Made by a program: the position numbers and the translations under genes. Below, piece after piece: positions 33,901-41,028 of a DNA stretch of 43,182 nucleotides. The stretch is from DATGMB01 sp035293845 (GTDB lineage: Bacteria > Acidobacteriota > Terriglobia > Bryobacterales > Bryobacteraceae), in the NCBI GenBank assembly GCA_035293845.1, contig DATGMB010000042.1:1-43182 (forward strand), read 5' to 3'. Each line of letters starts with the position of its first letter. The stretch's first letter is position 1. Below the pieces are notes generated by a model. It was not told the DNA's origin and made no database searches. It saw nothing but the letters and a program-made list of their open reading frames with translations.

Positions 33901-34343
33901 TTGGGCAGCTCTTCGACCTGCACGGAATCCACGGTCGAGGTGATATCCGCGCGGTCCGTCTTCAGCACCGCCGCTTCGGCGCTGACTTCGACCGTCTCGG
34001 TCACGTTGCCCGGCTGCAACTGCACGTCGATGCGCGCCGTCGAATCCACCGCGACGTCCGCCGGCCCGCGCACTTCCCGCTTGAACCCGGACATTTCCAC
34101 CGTGGCCTGGTATTGTCCGGGCGGCAGATTGACGAAGCTGTAATTGCCGCTCGTATTGGTCTGCGCCGTATGGCTGACCAACGTGTTGATTTCCGTGACC
34201 GTGACCTTGGCGTTGACCACGACGCCGCCGGTCGCATCCGTGACGGTACCCACGATACTGGCGCTGACGGCCTGCGAAAAAGCCGTGCCCGCGCCGCCCG
34301 CGAGGAGAACTGCAATCGCCGCAATCGGAAGTAGCTTGCGCAT
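30978..34343 (-). CDS. Large TonB-dependent receptor with carboxypeptidase-regulatory-like domain (copy 2)
   Basis: The product has about 1121 residues from ATG 34343, with a GGAGG site. The signal peptide (LLPIAAIAVLLAGGAGTAFSQ) is followed by a CarboxypepD_reg-like domain (IVGTVTDATGGVVVNAKVTVTE), a plug with QIEGIDNNERTGLLQILIPP, and a barrel ending QLAMKIQF. Sequence and domain order parallel receptor copy 1 along the whole length, so the pair arose by duplication long enough ago to diverge substantially. No SusD-like partner is present in the window, as usual for this receptor class. A good promoter lies directly upstream. Confidence 0.93.
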   Translation of the reverse strand: MRKLLPIAAIAVLLAGGAGTAFSQAVSASIVGTVTDATGGVVVNAKVTVTEINTLVSHTAQTNTSGNYSFVNLPPGQYQATVEMSGFKREVRGPADVAVDSTARIDVQLQPGNVTETVEVSAEAAVLKTDRADITSTVDSVQVEELPNLYNGNYQMMLSLVPGVSEPTEQHSQFFNASSSIQMNAYGQPRMSNNYQIEGIDNNERTGLLQILIPPKEAIQQVNISTSNHDVELGRGTGAVSNVVLKSGTNSYHGAAYWNLQNSAMDARAFFNPAVGHIAYNQVGGNIGGPIRRNKLFYFTDYLKTMDHEANTNQTSIPSMPFRAGDFSEDTKHIVYDPFSAPDVNNGTGRTPFPGNIIPATRINPISARILAALPAPNEPFSDLVQTNDYFALLPYSKNTDHVDAKVDYNVTGKDRFSVRFSYERPEIFQAPEFGLFGGPAQGAFQGTGVQNTYSTGLNWDRIVAPTLLMQTRVGVAYYNNVARQSDYGQNDATALGIPGVNLNDFTSGMVSINIGGGYSTPLVGYSASLPWVRSEANIDFVNTWQKMYRNHTIKWGVDIRRVRDALLQDQTYSPRGRYTFSANETSVSGSPGGAGLANDMASFLLDVPSDVARDVNTYFPALRATQIFSFVADTWQVSSRLTASLGVRWELYPPFTPQFPGGFSNYNPFNNTLVIAGVGNNPDNMGLNFYKHYLAPRVGLAYRLTNTTVLRSGFGLSYTSFPDNTYAFNYPVRSNNEYKTLNGNSYTSVYLPNGQLATYAAGFPAPYSVPIPSNGIITDPDPSQQYFYIPQDYKNPYVLQWNFAVQQQMPGHFILDVAYVGSHGVDTGASVNLNPGLLLGEGNLGQPYYLKFGRTVAESQFFQGFTSTFNSLQLKFDRRFRGGLTMTNSFTWQKAMDFMSGDDGGLARWYIDPGRNYARADYDRTLNFVESYIYRLPLGRDGRFLTHGPAAAILGGWQLTGILTLRTGGPMTITDGGGVGINASGNTETPDQIGPVNEPHGINVGNYWIDKSAFARAPQITLPDGNKTLLFGTMGRNNLSGPGQFRLDGGISRWINLNERWKMQIRGDAYDVTNTPFFSNPQTDFNNANFGYVTGTVGSGTGVTGITSARSVQLAMKIQF

Positions 34344-34391
34344 CCGGGAACCCCTCCGTGCCGGCAACGCGGCCGGCATTCCATTCCCGGA

Positions 34392-34421
34392 ATTATATTC
34401 GCGGCAAAGCCCGGCGGGCAA
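34392..34421 (-). promoter_or_regulatory. Sigma-70-type promoter for receptor copy 2
   Basis: On the minus strand TTGCCC (34421-34416), 18 bases of spacer and TATAAT (34397-34392) form a housekeeping-type promoter with a perfect -10. The leader to ATG 34343 would be about 42 bases. Confidence 0.6.
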
Positions 34422-34522
34422 CCGAAAAGGCGGTAATTATCGTTAAATCCGCACTCTGTGGGCTGGCTCTCCGGGACACGGCCCGGCTGCGGAGAACCGG
34501 CTCCACAAAACTGGAAACCCCG

Positions 34523-35167
34523 CTAAACCGTCCGCGGAGGAATCAGCCTCGGAGCGCCTTTCGCGCCGCCCACCAGTGCGCCGCACGCCGCGATCAGCAA
34601 CCCGATGAAGAGCATCAGCGCGACCGCCGAAATGTTGTACCCGATTCCCTGCGCGATCGACGGCGCCTGCTGTTGCGCCTGGCTCAGCGCCTGGCCGGCC
34701 TCGCTTTGCGCGCGCTCGGCCTCGTTGGGCGGCACCATCCGGTTGGCTAGCGGCGCCGCTTCAGCGCCCGCCACCGCGGCCGTCTTCACCACGCCGAGCG
34801 ATTGCGTCAACACGCCCCAAGAGACCAGCGAGAGGAACCCGAATGCCGCCACCGTCGCCAGCCCCCACGTCACGATGCCGTGCGATCTGCCGGTTCTCGG
34901 ATTGCCCGCCAGATGGCTCGCCACCCAGGCTCCGATGTACAGCGAGACAAACGATCCGATGAAGTACCAAATCACCGTCCAGGCTCTCATTCCGCCGCCC
35001 GGATGCATGCGGAACCCGACGAACATCCCGAAGCACAGGAACAGAACCGCTACCGCCAGAGCAACAAAAAGGCCGGAGAAAACCGCCGCCCAGGATATCT
35101 GCTTCAGCACAATCGTCCCGCGGCCGCCCTCGTCGGGCGGGTTATAATTCAGGACCTGATCCGCCAT
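34523..35167 (-). CDS. Uncharacterised four-helix membrane protein
   Basis: The product of about 214 residues (ATG 35167, MADQVLNYNPP) has about four hydrophobic segments: ISWAAVFSGLFVALAVAVLFLCFGM, VIWYFIGSFVSLYIGAWVAS, IVTWGLATVAAFGFLSLVSWG and a C-terminal ISAVALMLFIGLLIAACGALVGG. A polar, Ala/Glu/Gln-rich region lies between the third and fourth. The layout resembles small YrzE/TIGR04086-like membrane proteins, but the match is not certain. It is divergent from the dehydrogenase gene. Confidence 0.75.
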   Translation of the reverse strand: MADQVLNYNPPDEGGRGTIVLKQISWAAVFSGLFVALAVAVLFLCFGMFVGFRMHPGGGMRAWTVIWYFIGSFVSLYIGAWVASHLAGNPRTGRSHGIVTWGLATVAAFGFLSLVSWGVLTQSLGVVKTAAVAGAEAAPLANRMVPPNEAERAQSEAGQALSQAQQQAPSIAQGIGYNISAVALMLFIGLLIAACGALVGGAKGAPRLIPPRTV

Positions 35168-35290
35168 ATGAAATAAACCCTCCTGCATCTCATAGATGGG
35201 CACGCGGGCTGCCACAGGCGCCGCGGCGGCGCTCCCGGCGCTTGTATGCGAGCGGACCCGCGCGAGAAACCTCCGTTATCATCGTTACTG

Positions 35291-36058
35291 ATGAAAAACT
35301 ATCTGGACCTGACCGGCCGCATCGCGCTCGTTACCGGCGCCTCTTCCGGCATCGGCGCCGCCACCGCGGCCGTGCTGGCGGATCTTGGCGCACGTGTGGC
35401 CCTCGGTTACTTCCATAACGAAGACGGCGCCAAACTGGCGGCCGGCGCGATCCTCGCCGGAGGCGGATCGGCCCTCGCCGTCCGCGCCGATGTCAGCCGC
35501 GCCGCCGAGATCGGTCCGCTAATCGAGCGCGTGGAACACGAGCTCGGACCCATCGACATTCTCGTCAACAACGCCGGCTCCCTCATCCAGCGCGTGCCCA
35601 TGCGCGAGATGACCGAGGAGCTCTGGGACGAAGTGATGGCCCTCAACCTCAAGAGCGCCGCCCTCTGCAGCCGCGCCGTGGCCGATGGCATGATCGCTCG
35701 GCGGCGCGGCGTCATCGTCAATGTGGCATCCATCGCCGGGCGCAACGGCGGCGGCCCCGGCTCCGGCGCCTACTCCGCCGCCAAAGGCGGCCTCATCACC
35801 CTGACGAAAGCTCTCGCCAAGGAGTTGGCCCCGCACGGCATTCGCGTCAACGCCGTTTCGCCCGGCGTCATCGACACGCCGTTCCATGAGGTCTTCTCGA
35901 CCAAGGAAATGATGGCCAACTTCGTCAAGGCGATCCCGCTCGGCCGCGTCGGCACCCCCATGGAATGCGCCACCGCGATCGCCTTCCTCGCTTCCGACGC
36001 CGCATCGTTCATCGTCGGCGAAACCGTCGAGGTCAATGGCGGCCAGTTGATGCTGTAG
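35291..36058 (+). CDS. Short-chain dehydrogenase/reductase, FabG-like
   Basis: The NAD(P)-dependent oxidoreductase has 255 residues. It shows the cofactor motif TGASSGIG (residues 15-22), NNAG, the catalytic Ser in NVASIAG, the YSAAK motif (Tyr/Lys pair) and a C-terminal SDAASFIVGETVEVNGG typical of FabG-like classical SDRs. ATG 35291 is chosen; the frame opens 15 codons earlier without family similarity. The substrate cannot be predicted, and 3-oxoacyl reductase or sugar dehydrogenase are both possible. Confidence 0.92.
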   Translation: MKNYLDLTGRIALVTGASSGIGAATAAVLADLGARVALGYFHNEDGAKLAAGAILAGGGSALAVRADVSRAAEIGPLIERVEHELGPIDILVNNAGSLIQRVPMREMTEELWDEVMALNLKSAALCSRAVADGMIARRRGVIVNVASIAGRNGGGPGSGAYSAAKGGLITLTKALAKELAPHGIRVNAVSPGVIDTPFHEVFSTKEMMANFVKAIPLGRVGTPMECATAIAFLASDAASFIVGETVEVNGGQLML

Positions 36059-36090
36059 GGAGTAGCGAGGGCGGACTCAAGCCAGAGAAC

Positions 36091-37071
36091 TTACAGCGCC
36101 ACGGGGATTCCAGTGGCATCGGCAAGCCGACTCTTGAACACCTCCCAGTCCGCACCGTCTCTGGCAAGGACGTGGGCGACGTCGAACCAATCGTTCGTAG
36201 TCGGCGACGCTGATCTCAACTTGTCGAGATTCAAACAGGATTTCGAGATGATCGTCCAGTAGTCCCGGAATCCTTCGTTCTTGGCTTTTTGGTGTGACTT
36301 CTCGGCTTCGCCGGCGCGATTATATGCGTTGCTCACGTCGGCCCCGCCCTTAATTTCGATGGCGACCTTGCTGCGAAGCTTACCGCCAAATTCCTCCTGG
36401 ATCCGGATATCCGGATCGGCGGCCAAGCCAATAACTACTCTCCGGCCCGAGGCGTTGCGGATGGTGATCTGTCGCTCCTCGTGGGCCAGGATGTGCTCCC
36501 TCACGAGTTCGGCGACAGCCATAAACACGTCAGCAGTTGCGTGTTTCCCTATAGTGTTGTTGTTTGCGCCTTGGAACTGGGAGCCCAGTGTGATCAATGG
36601 GAGCTCGGCAACATCCTGCAGGCAAACCTGGGGAGACATCTGCCGGATGAGGTTGGCGAGGCTCTGCGCCATAGCCATACAAAACCCTTCAAGATCGGGG
36701 CGTCTCCGGGGATTGAGCAAACCGCGGTTTTCCATGCTCTTGAATTGCCCCATGCCCGTGCCTCCCCTATAGAAATGCTTCTGGGGAACTCCGAGCAACA
36801 GGCGGTAGTAACCGACGAGCGTCGGCTTCTTTTCGAGGATGACAGGCGTGGGAAATACGTGCTCGTCGCGAATGCCCGCCGATGCGAGGATCCGTTGTAC
36901 GTCGGCAGGCACATAGGTGGCAATCTGGGCTTTAACTGTCGCTTGGTCCGCAACCTTCAAAGCCTCGGCGAGCCCACCCATGAGCCACGTCTTTCGAGCA
37001 GCCACGAGTAGCTGGTGGAAAGCGATCTGTCGCGACGCGCTTGGTGGACGAATCGGCTCTCTTACTCGCAT
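36091..37071 (-). CDS. Type II restriction endonuclease, XcyI family
   Basis: The endonuclease probably cleaves CCCGGG or a related site, by family. The 326-residue product matches the XcyI family in length and sequence feel: LVGYYRLLLGVPQKHFY and AEKSHQKAKNEGF. A PD-(D/E)xK catalytic core is visible: ADPDIRI (D219/D221) followed by VAIEIKGG (E239, K241). The start ATG overlaps the methyltransferase stop by ten bases, so the two are coupled with the methylase translated first. GC content is visibly lower than in neighbours (bases 36541-36600 are 50% GC), which fits horizontal acquisition. The assignment rests on recalled family features and is not a search result. Confidence 0.82.
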   Translation of the reverse strand: MRVREPIRPPSASRQIAFHQLLVAARKTWLMGGLAEALKVADQATVKAQIATYVPADVQRILASAGIRDEHVFPTPVILEKKPTLVGYYRLLLGVPQKHFYRGGTGMGQFKSMENRGLLNPRRRPDLEGFCMAMAQSLANLIRQMSPQVCLQDVAELPLITLGSQFQGANNNTIGKHATADVFMAVAELVREHILAHEERQITIRNASGRRVVIGLAADPDIRIQEEFGGKLRSKVAIEIKGGADVSNAYNRAGEAEKSHQKAKNEGFRDYWTIISKSCLNLDKLRSASPTTNDWFDVAHVLARDGADWEVFKSRLADATGIPVAL

Positions 37072-37742
37072 TTAGCGGATTTGCGGAACACCAGCCAATA
37101 GCAGTGCTGGCGCCGTGTATGATGCGCGGTCTTCCATTTCGGATCGATGATGGGGCCCTTCCGAATCTTGATAATGCAATCACACGCCTTGAAGCCCGCT
37201 TCCCGAGCCGCCTGGATGAAGTCCAAGTGCGCCCAGTTGTAGCGATGATGATGCACGTAGTCGGTGATCTTGCAGAATAGGACCCCTTCGGGCCTGAGCA
37301 CCCGATAAGCTTCTTTCGCGAACGGCGGGTACGTATGCGTGAACGTGTAGGCGTTTTCTTTCGATGACCGCAGTACGAGCCCAAATCGCGTATTGAAATC
37401 CTTCTCGTTATCTTTTCCCTGATTCGGGATGTGCGGAGGATCGTAAACGACAACGTCAAACGCTTCGGGGCGGAACGGCATGTTGGCGTTGTCACCCGCG
37501 ACATTCGGCCTGTGCTGAATGGAGATATCGAGCCCCATAACGGGCCGATTACTGCCTCTCCAGAACCGGCCGCCATTCACTGTGGCATCAAGGATCCGTT
37601 TCGGCCGCTTCCGGGGGTAAAAGTCGAGCATCCTTTCTAGAAGTTCGGCATCTTCACCCTCCCACACCGATCCGAGCGGCACGTACTGCCGTTTCAGCGT
37701 TGCGGGCTTTGCGGTTGGACACGTCACCGGGAAAGATGCCAT
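37062..37742 (-). CDS. DNA methyltransferase of the XcyI-like restriction-modification system
   Basis: This methylase protects the site of the partner endonuclease. From ATG 37742 the product is 226 residues. It shows an AdoMet-binding motif I (LDATVNGGRFW, residues 51-61), an acidic motif II residue (MGLDIS) and a catalytic-type motif VVYDPPHIPNQ, with DPPH in place of the SPPY or DPPY of standard amino-methylases. The downstream QCYWLVF-like HCYWLVFRKS closes the fold. An upstream extension of the frame to 37937 has no motif and is not used. Amino-methylation (N4-cytosine or N6-adenine) is expected; the target base is inferred from the partner nuclease. Confidence 0.8.
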   Translation of the reverse strand: MASFPVTCPTAKPATLKRQYVPLGSVWEGEDAELLERMLDFYPRKRPKRILDATVNGGRFWRGSNRPVMGLDISIQHRPNVAGDNANMPFRPEAFDVVVYDPPHIPNQGKDNEKDFNTRFGLVLRSSKENAYTFTHTYPPFAKEAYRVLRPEGVLFCKITDYVHHHRYNWAHLDFIQAAREAGFKACDCIIKIRKGPIIDPKWKTAHHTRRQHCYWLVFRKSAKCE

Positions 37743-37902
37743 TGTACCAGCATCGCCGAACGGAAACATTCCCTGGTCTGGATGTCTCGAACCACTGCCG
37801 TTCATCACTATCCCAAATCGAATCGGCAGCCTGCCGGACAAACTGTATAGGCCCTGCGAAGGCGTTGCACTACATCCACCTCGCCCGCCGCGCGTGCTAA
37901 TA

Positions 37903-38295
37903 ATGAATGCAGCCATGCCCCTCGGCGAATTCACCAAACAGATCGCTCAGCAGGCGATCCTTTCCGCAACGTCCAAGGAACCCGCGCCGCCCGCCGCGCC
38001 ACAGGGCGAAAATCCCTCCGCCGTCCTGCTCGGCCAGATCAGCGCCATGCAGAAGGCGCTCAAGGAGGACGAAGAGCTGCTGGTCACCTGCCAGGGCATC
38101 CGCGTGCTCGAGATCTTCGCGCCCTCGCGCCAGATGGCTGTGCTCACGGGCCTCGATGCCGAGCGCTCCCTCACCCGCATCATCGCCGGCGTCGAATCGC
38201 TGCAACTCGTCTGCAAAGTCGTCAAGGCGCAGCCCGGCGCGAAGCCGCTGCGCATCGCGCTCGTCACTCCGAAGCCGAAAGATTCCAGCGCGTAA
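37903..38295 (+). CDS. Uncharacterised 130-residue protein
   Basis: The product starts MNAAMPLGEFTKQIAQQAIL from ATG 37903 (GTG 37894 is also in frame). It has a Pro/Ala-rich linker, then a compact alpha/beta region (EELLVTCQGIRVLEIFAPSRQMAVLTGLDAERSLTRIIAG) and a basic end. No family is recognised and there is no signal peptide. Its last 32 bases overlap the convergent phosphatase gene. It diverges from the restriction-modification operon. Confidence 0.7.
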   Translation: MNAAMPLGEFTKQIAQQAILSATSKEPAPPAAPQGENPSAVLLGQISAMQKALKEDEELLVTCQGIRVLEIFAPSRQMAVLTGLDAERSLTRIIAGVESLQLVCKVVKAQPGAKPLRIALVTPKPKDSSA

Positions 38296-38842
38296 TAGCC
38301 CGCGTTTCGCGCTCGTAGCCCAGGCTGCTTAGCGCTGCCGTCCCCAGCACCAGCCGCGCCCCTTCCTCCGGCGCGAGCTTCGCCCAGCGCGCCGCCAGGA
38401 TGCGCAGCAGATGCCCGTGCGCGAACAGCAGCACGTCTTCGCGCGCGAGCACCGGCTCGACGCGCGCGATCGTCCGCTCCGCCCGCTCCGCCACCTGCGC
38501 CAGCGTCTCCCCTTCCGGCACGCCGTCGCGCCACAGCCACCAATCGGGCCGCTCGCGGCGGATCTCCGCCGTGGTGCGGCCCTCGTAGCCGCCATAATCC
38601 CATTCCCGCAGATTGCCGTCGACCTGGGCGCACGCGCCGTACCCGGCCAGCCGGCAGGTTTCCTGGGCCCGCGCCAGCGGGCTCGTCAGCACCAGCCCGA
38701 AGCGGCGACCGGCGAGCCGCCGTCCGATGGCTTCCGCCTGCGTCCGCCCCGCATCGGTCAGTGGGATGTCCGTCCGGCCGGTGTGCGCGCCCGAGCGGCT
38801 CCATTCCGTCTCGCCGTGGCGCACCAGCCAGATTTCGCTCAT
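38264..38842 (-). CDS. Histidine phosphatase (phosphoglycerate-mutase-like)
   Basis: The 192-residue product belongs to the histidine phosphatase superfamily: catalytic LVRHGETEW at residues 5-13, LTSPLARAQETC, and the second catalytic His in LLFAHGHLLRI. Members hydrolyse phosphosugars, alpha-ribazole phosphate or other phosphomonoesters; the exact substrate is not determined. Its ATG overlaps the stop of the secreted kinase-like gene by four bases, so they are translationally coupled. The end overlaps a convergent gene by 32 bases. Confidence 0.93.
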   Translation of the reverse strand: MSEIWLVRHGETEWSRSGAHTGRTDIPLTDAGRTQAEAIGRRLAGRRFGLVLTSPLARAQETCRLAGYGACAQVDGNLREWDYGGYEGRTTAEIRRERPDWWLWRDGVPEGETLAQVAERAERTIARVEPVLAREDVLLFAHGHLLRILAARWAKLAPEEGARLVLGTAALSSLGYERETRAITRWNLSASE

Positions 38843-39912
38843 TGCGCGCCCGTCACCATGCGCGTCTGCTGTACCCCGCCGGCGGCCCGCTCCAACTGGC
38901 CGATCCGCAGGCGCAGCGCGCTCGTGTAGCACGCCGCCTCCTCCGCGCTCGCGCCGCTCGCCAGCAGGCCCGCCTGCAATTGCTGATCCGTCACGCGGCC
39001 CAGGTATTGCATGAGCCATCGCACATCCGCCGGCCCGACCCCGGCGGTGATCCTCTGCGTGCTCACGCCGCGGTATCCCCACTGCAGGCTCCCATCGGAA
39101 GAGATGCGCAGAAACTCCGGCGACTGTCCCGAGAACCCCGGGCAATCCCACTTGTTGCGCCCGAAAGGTGCGCCCCAGCGCCCCAGCGACGCTCCCCAGT
39201 CGTCGATGAAAAACAGGTACCGTCCCTCTTCGCGATAGATGGCGTTGTTGCTCCCGGGCCGCATATAGGAAACGAGCATATGATATCTCAGCGCCGGGCC
39301 GTGCTCCGTCGCTTCGTGGATGTCCTTATCGTCCCAGTTGGAGACCAGCATCATGAGGACCTTCAGCCCGTTCAACTGCGGCGTGCCCAGGAAGGGATTG
39401 TGCTGCCAGCCCCAACTGTAGCCCTCCATGTATTCCGGGTCCTTCGACCGCAGTTGGAACCGGCCCCCGCTGGCCTTCCCGTCCGCCGCGATGAACTCCC
39501 TCGCGCGCCGCAGATCATGCGCGCCCTGGATGACCTCGCCTTCGAGATAATAGTTCGGCTCCGCGATATATCCCACCGCCCAGGCCAGCCGTGAGCAGAA
39601 AGTGTCCGGGCTCGCCTCGTCGCCGAACTTGATCACCCATTTTCGCCCGTTGCCATCGCTGACTTGCACCTTCGGGCTTCTGCCGGACAGATCCTCCTTC
39701 ACGAAGGTGAACGGCGCCTTCGGCTCGAGTTCCGGCCCGCCCGGCCCGTAGCGAAGGTCGCGGTCTTCCACCCGCCCGGGATCCTCCCAGAGCACGGCCT
39801 TGGAGGTTTGGAAATCCGGCAGTAATGTATAGAGTTTCTCGGACTCAGCCAGCGCCGCGGCCGCCAGCACGAATCCCAATCCAACAGTCAGATACCGCAC
39901 GCTGAGGATCAC
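38839..39912 (-). CDS. Exported protein with kinase-like motifs
   Basis: The 357-residue product has a signal peptide (YLTVGLGFVLAAAALAES). Three motifs suggest an atypical kinase fold: a lysine strand (RKWVIKFGDE), a loop like NWDDKD in VLMMLVSNWDDKDIHE, and an acidic Gly motif FFIDDWGASLG. These resemble the ATP lysine, catalytic-loop and metal-binding positions of FAM20/HipA-like kinases. The C-terminal third has no recognised motif. The stop overlaps the phosphatase start, so kinase-like and phosphatase-like products are coupled. The assignment is inference from motif order, and the family could be non-catalytic. Confidence 0.6.
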   Translation of the reverse strand: MILSVRYLTVGLGFVLAAAALAESEKLYTLLPDFQTSKAVLWEDPGRVEDRDLRYGPGGPELEPKAPFTFVKEDLSGRSPKVQVSDGNGRKWVIKFGDEASPDTFCSRLAWAVGYIAEPNYYLEGEVIQGAHDLRRAREFIAADGKASGGRFQLRSKDPEYMEGYSWGWQHNPFLGTPQLNGLKVLMMLVSNWDDKDIHEATEHGPALRYHMLVSYMRPGSNNAIYREEGRYLFFIDDWGASLGRWGAPFGRNKWDCPGFSGQSPEFLRISSDGSLQWGYRGVSTQRITAGVGPADVRWLMQYLGRVTDQQLQAGLLASGASAEEAACYTSALRLRIGQLERAAGGVQQTRMVTGAQ

Positions 39913-40000
39913 AGCACACGATATGCCACAGCAGGCCCAAGATGCGGGGTGGCGCAGCCGCGCCGTGCAACTGCACCCGAAACCGAGCCGCTCCTACCGG

Positions 40001-40510
40001 CTACTGCACCGAGTACGGCACCGTCACTTCCACCGTTTTCGGCGGATAGCACGCCTTGTCGCTGCAAGCCTGGTACCGCAGTTGTCCCACGGCGGCGCCC
40101 GGTCCGGCCGGCGCGCCCGCCGCAACCTTGAAATGCGCCGTCAGCTCGAATTTGCCCGTGAATACCGACAGCGGCTTCTCGGAAAATTCGTACTTCTCCA
40201 TCGCCGGCTTCGGATACACCACCGGTCCGGCCTCGAGCGCCCCGGTCGATTTCCACGTCAGCTTGAGCGGGATGAGATACTCATCGCTCGGCGTGTTGCT
40301 GTTCACATGAAACCCCGGCTGGACGGTGAGCGGAATCTTCACCTGCACGGCCTCGCCGCGCTTCGCCGCAATCGTCTGCGGTTCGCCGATACTCAGATAG
40401 CCGCTGCTATTTTGAGCCGCCAGCGGGAGGAGGCACAGCGCTGCCACCGTCGTGATCCCGCACAATGCCAGACGTCGAGTTGTTAAGTAGCGCTTCCACT
40501 CCATCTTCAA
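40001..40510 (-). CDS. DsbD alpha-domain-like periplasmic protein
   Basis: The product has up to 169 residues. A signal peptide (RLALCGITTVAALCLLPLAAQ) is followed by an immunoglobulin-like domain of the DsbD N-terminal type: VKIPLTVQPGFHVNSNTPSDEYLIPLKL, VYPKPAMEKYEFSEKPLSVFTG and the Cys pair in YQACSDKACYPP, typical of the redox-active alpha domain. The domain normally passes electrons to periplasmic partners, and here it is free-standing with no membrane DsbD part in the window. The start overlaps the end of the upstream TlpA-like gene by about 104 bases, so the exact start is uncertain. Confidence 0.85.
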   Translation of the reverse strand: MKMEWKRYLTTRRLALCGITTVAALCLLPLAAQNSSGYLSIGEPQTIAAKRGEAVQVKIPLTVQPGFHVNSNTPSDEYLIPLKLTWKSTGALEAGPVVYPKPAMEKYEFSEKPLSVFTGKFELTAHFKVAAGAPAGPGAAVGQLRYQACSDKACYPPKTVEVTVPYSVQ

Positions 40511-41009
40511 TATCCTTTTTGCCGACGAGCCCGACGTGCACCGCCGCGATCTTGCCCTCCCGGTCGATCAGAAACGTGGTCGGGAGCGCATCCACGCCGC
40601 CGTACATCTGCGCCGTCTGATCGTTCCCCATCACCAGCCGGTAGTTGATCCCCAGGTTCTGCGCGAACGGCTTCACGGCCTCCCAGCCCTCATCGTCCAT
40701 CGCCACGCCCAGGACTTCGAGGCCCCGGTCCTTGTTCTTGCGCTCGATGTCCATGAACCAGGGGATTTCGATCTTGCATGGGCCGCACCACGTCGCCCAG
40801 AAATCCAGCACCACCACCTTGCCGCGGTAATCGGAAAGATGCACCAGCTTGCCGTCGGCATCTTTCAGCGCGAAGTCCGGAGCTTCTTTGCGGTCTTTAT
40901 CGGCTTTGACCTGCGCCGCTTTCACGGAGGTGGTGGAATTGCAGCCCACGCTCACGTATCCAAGCGCGAGCGCGGTCGAAAGGGCGGCGATCAGGCGGGT
41001 TACAGACAC
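40407..41009 (-). CDS. TlpA/ResA-like thioredoxin lipoprotein
   Basis: The extracytoplasmic thiol-disulfide oxidoreductase has 200 residues. It has a signal peptide with a lipobox (YVSVGCNS, Cys23), then a thioredoxin fold of the AhpC-TSA/Redoxin class: VVVLDFWATWCGPC (active site 74-78), an insert typical of TlpA, and cis-Pro in DALPTTFLID. The last ~35 residues are coded in DNA that also encodes the start of the DsbD-alpha gene. Likely roles are cytochrome c maturation or metal-centre redox, but the target is unknown. Confidence 0.92.
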   Translation of the reverse strand: MSVTRLIAALSTALALGYVSVGCNSTTSVKAAQVKADKDRKEAPDFALKDADGKLVHLSDYRGKVVVLDFWATWCGPCKIEIPWFMDIERKNKDRGLEVLGVAMDDEGWEAVKPFAQNLGINYRLVMGNDQTAQMYGGVDALPTTFLIDREGKIAAVHVGLVGKKDIEDGVEALLNNSTSGIVRDHDGGSAVPPPAGGSK

Positions 41010-41028
41010 AAATAGAATCCTGCTTCAA

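Noticed and set aside
30738..34334. A very long plus-strand open frame opposite the receptor copy 2 gene
   Set aside because: High GC keeps antisense frames open. The minus-strand receptor has clear domains and ribosome site, and the antisense text is repetitive Arg/His/Val with no family.
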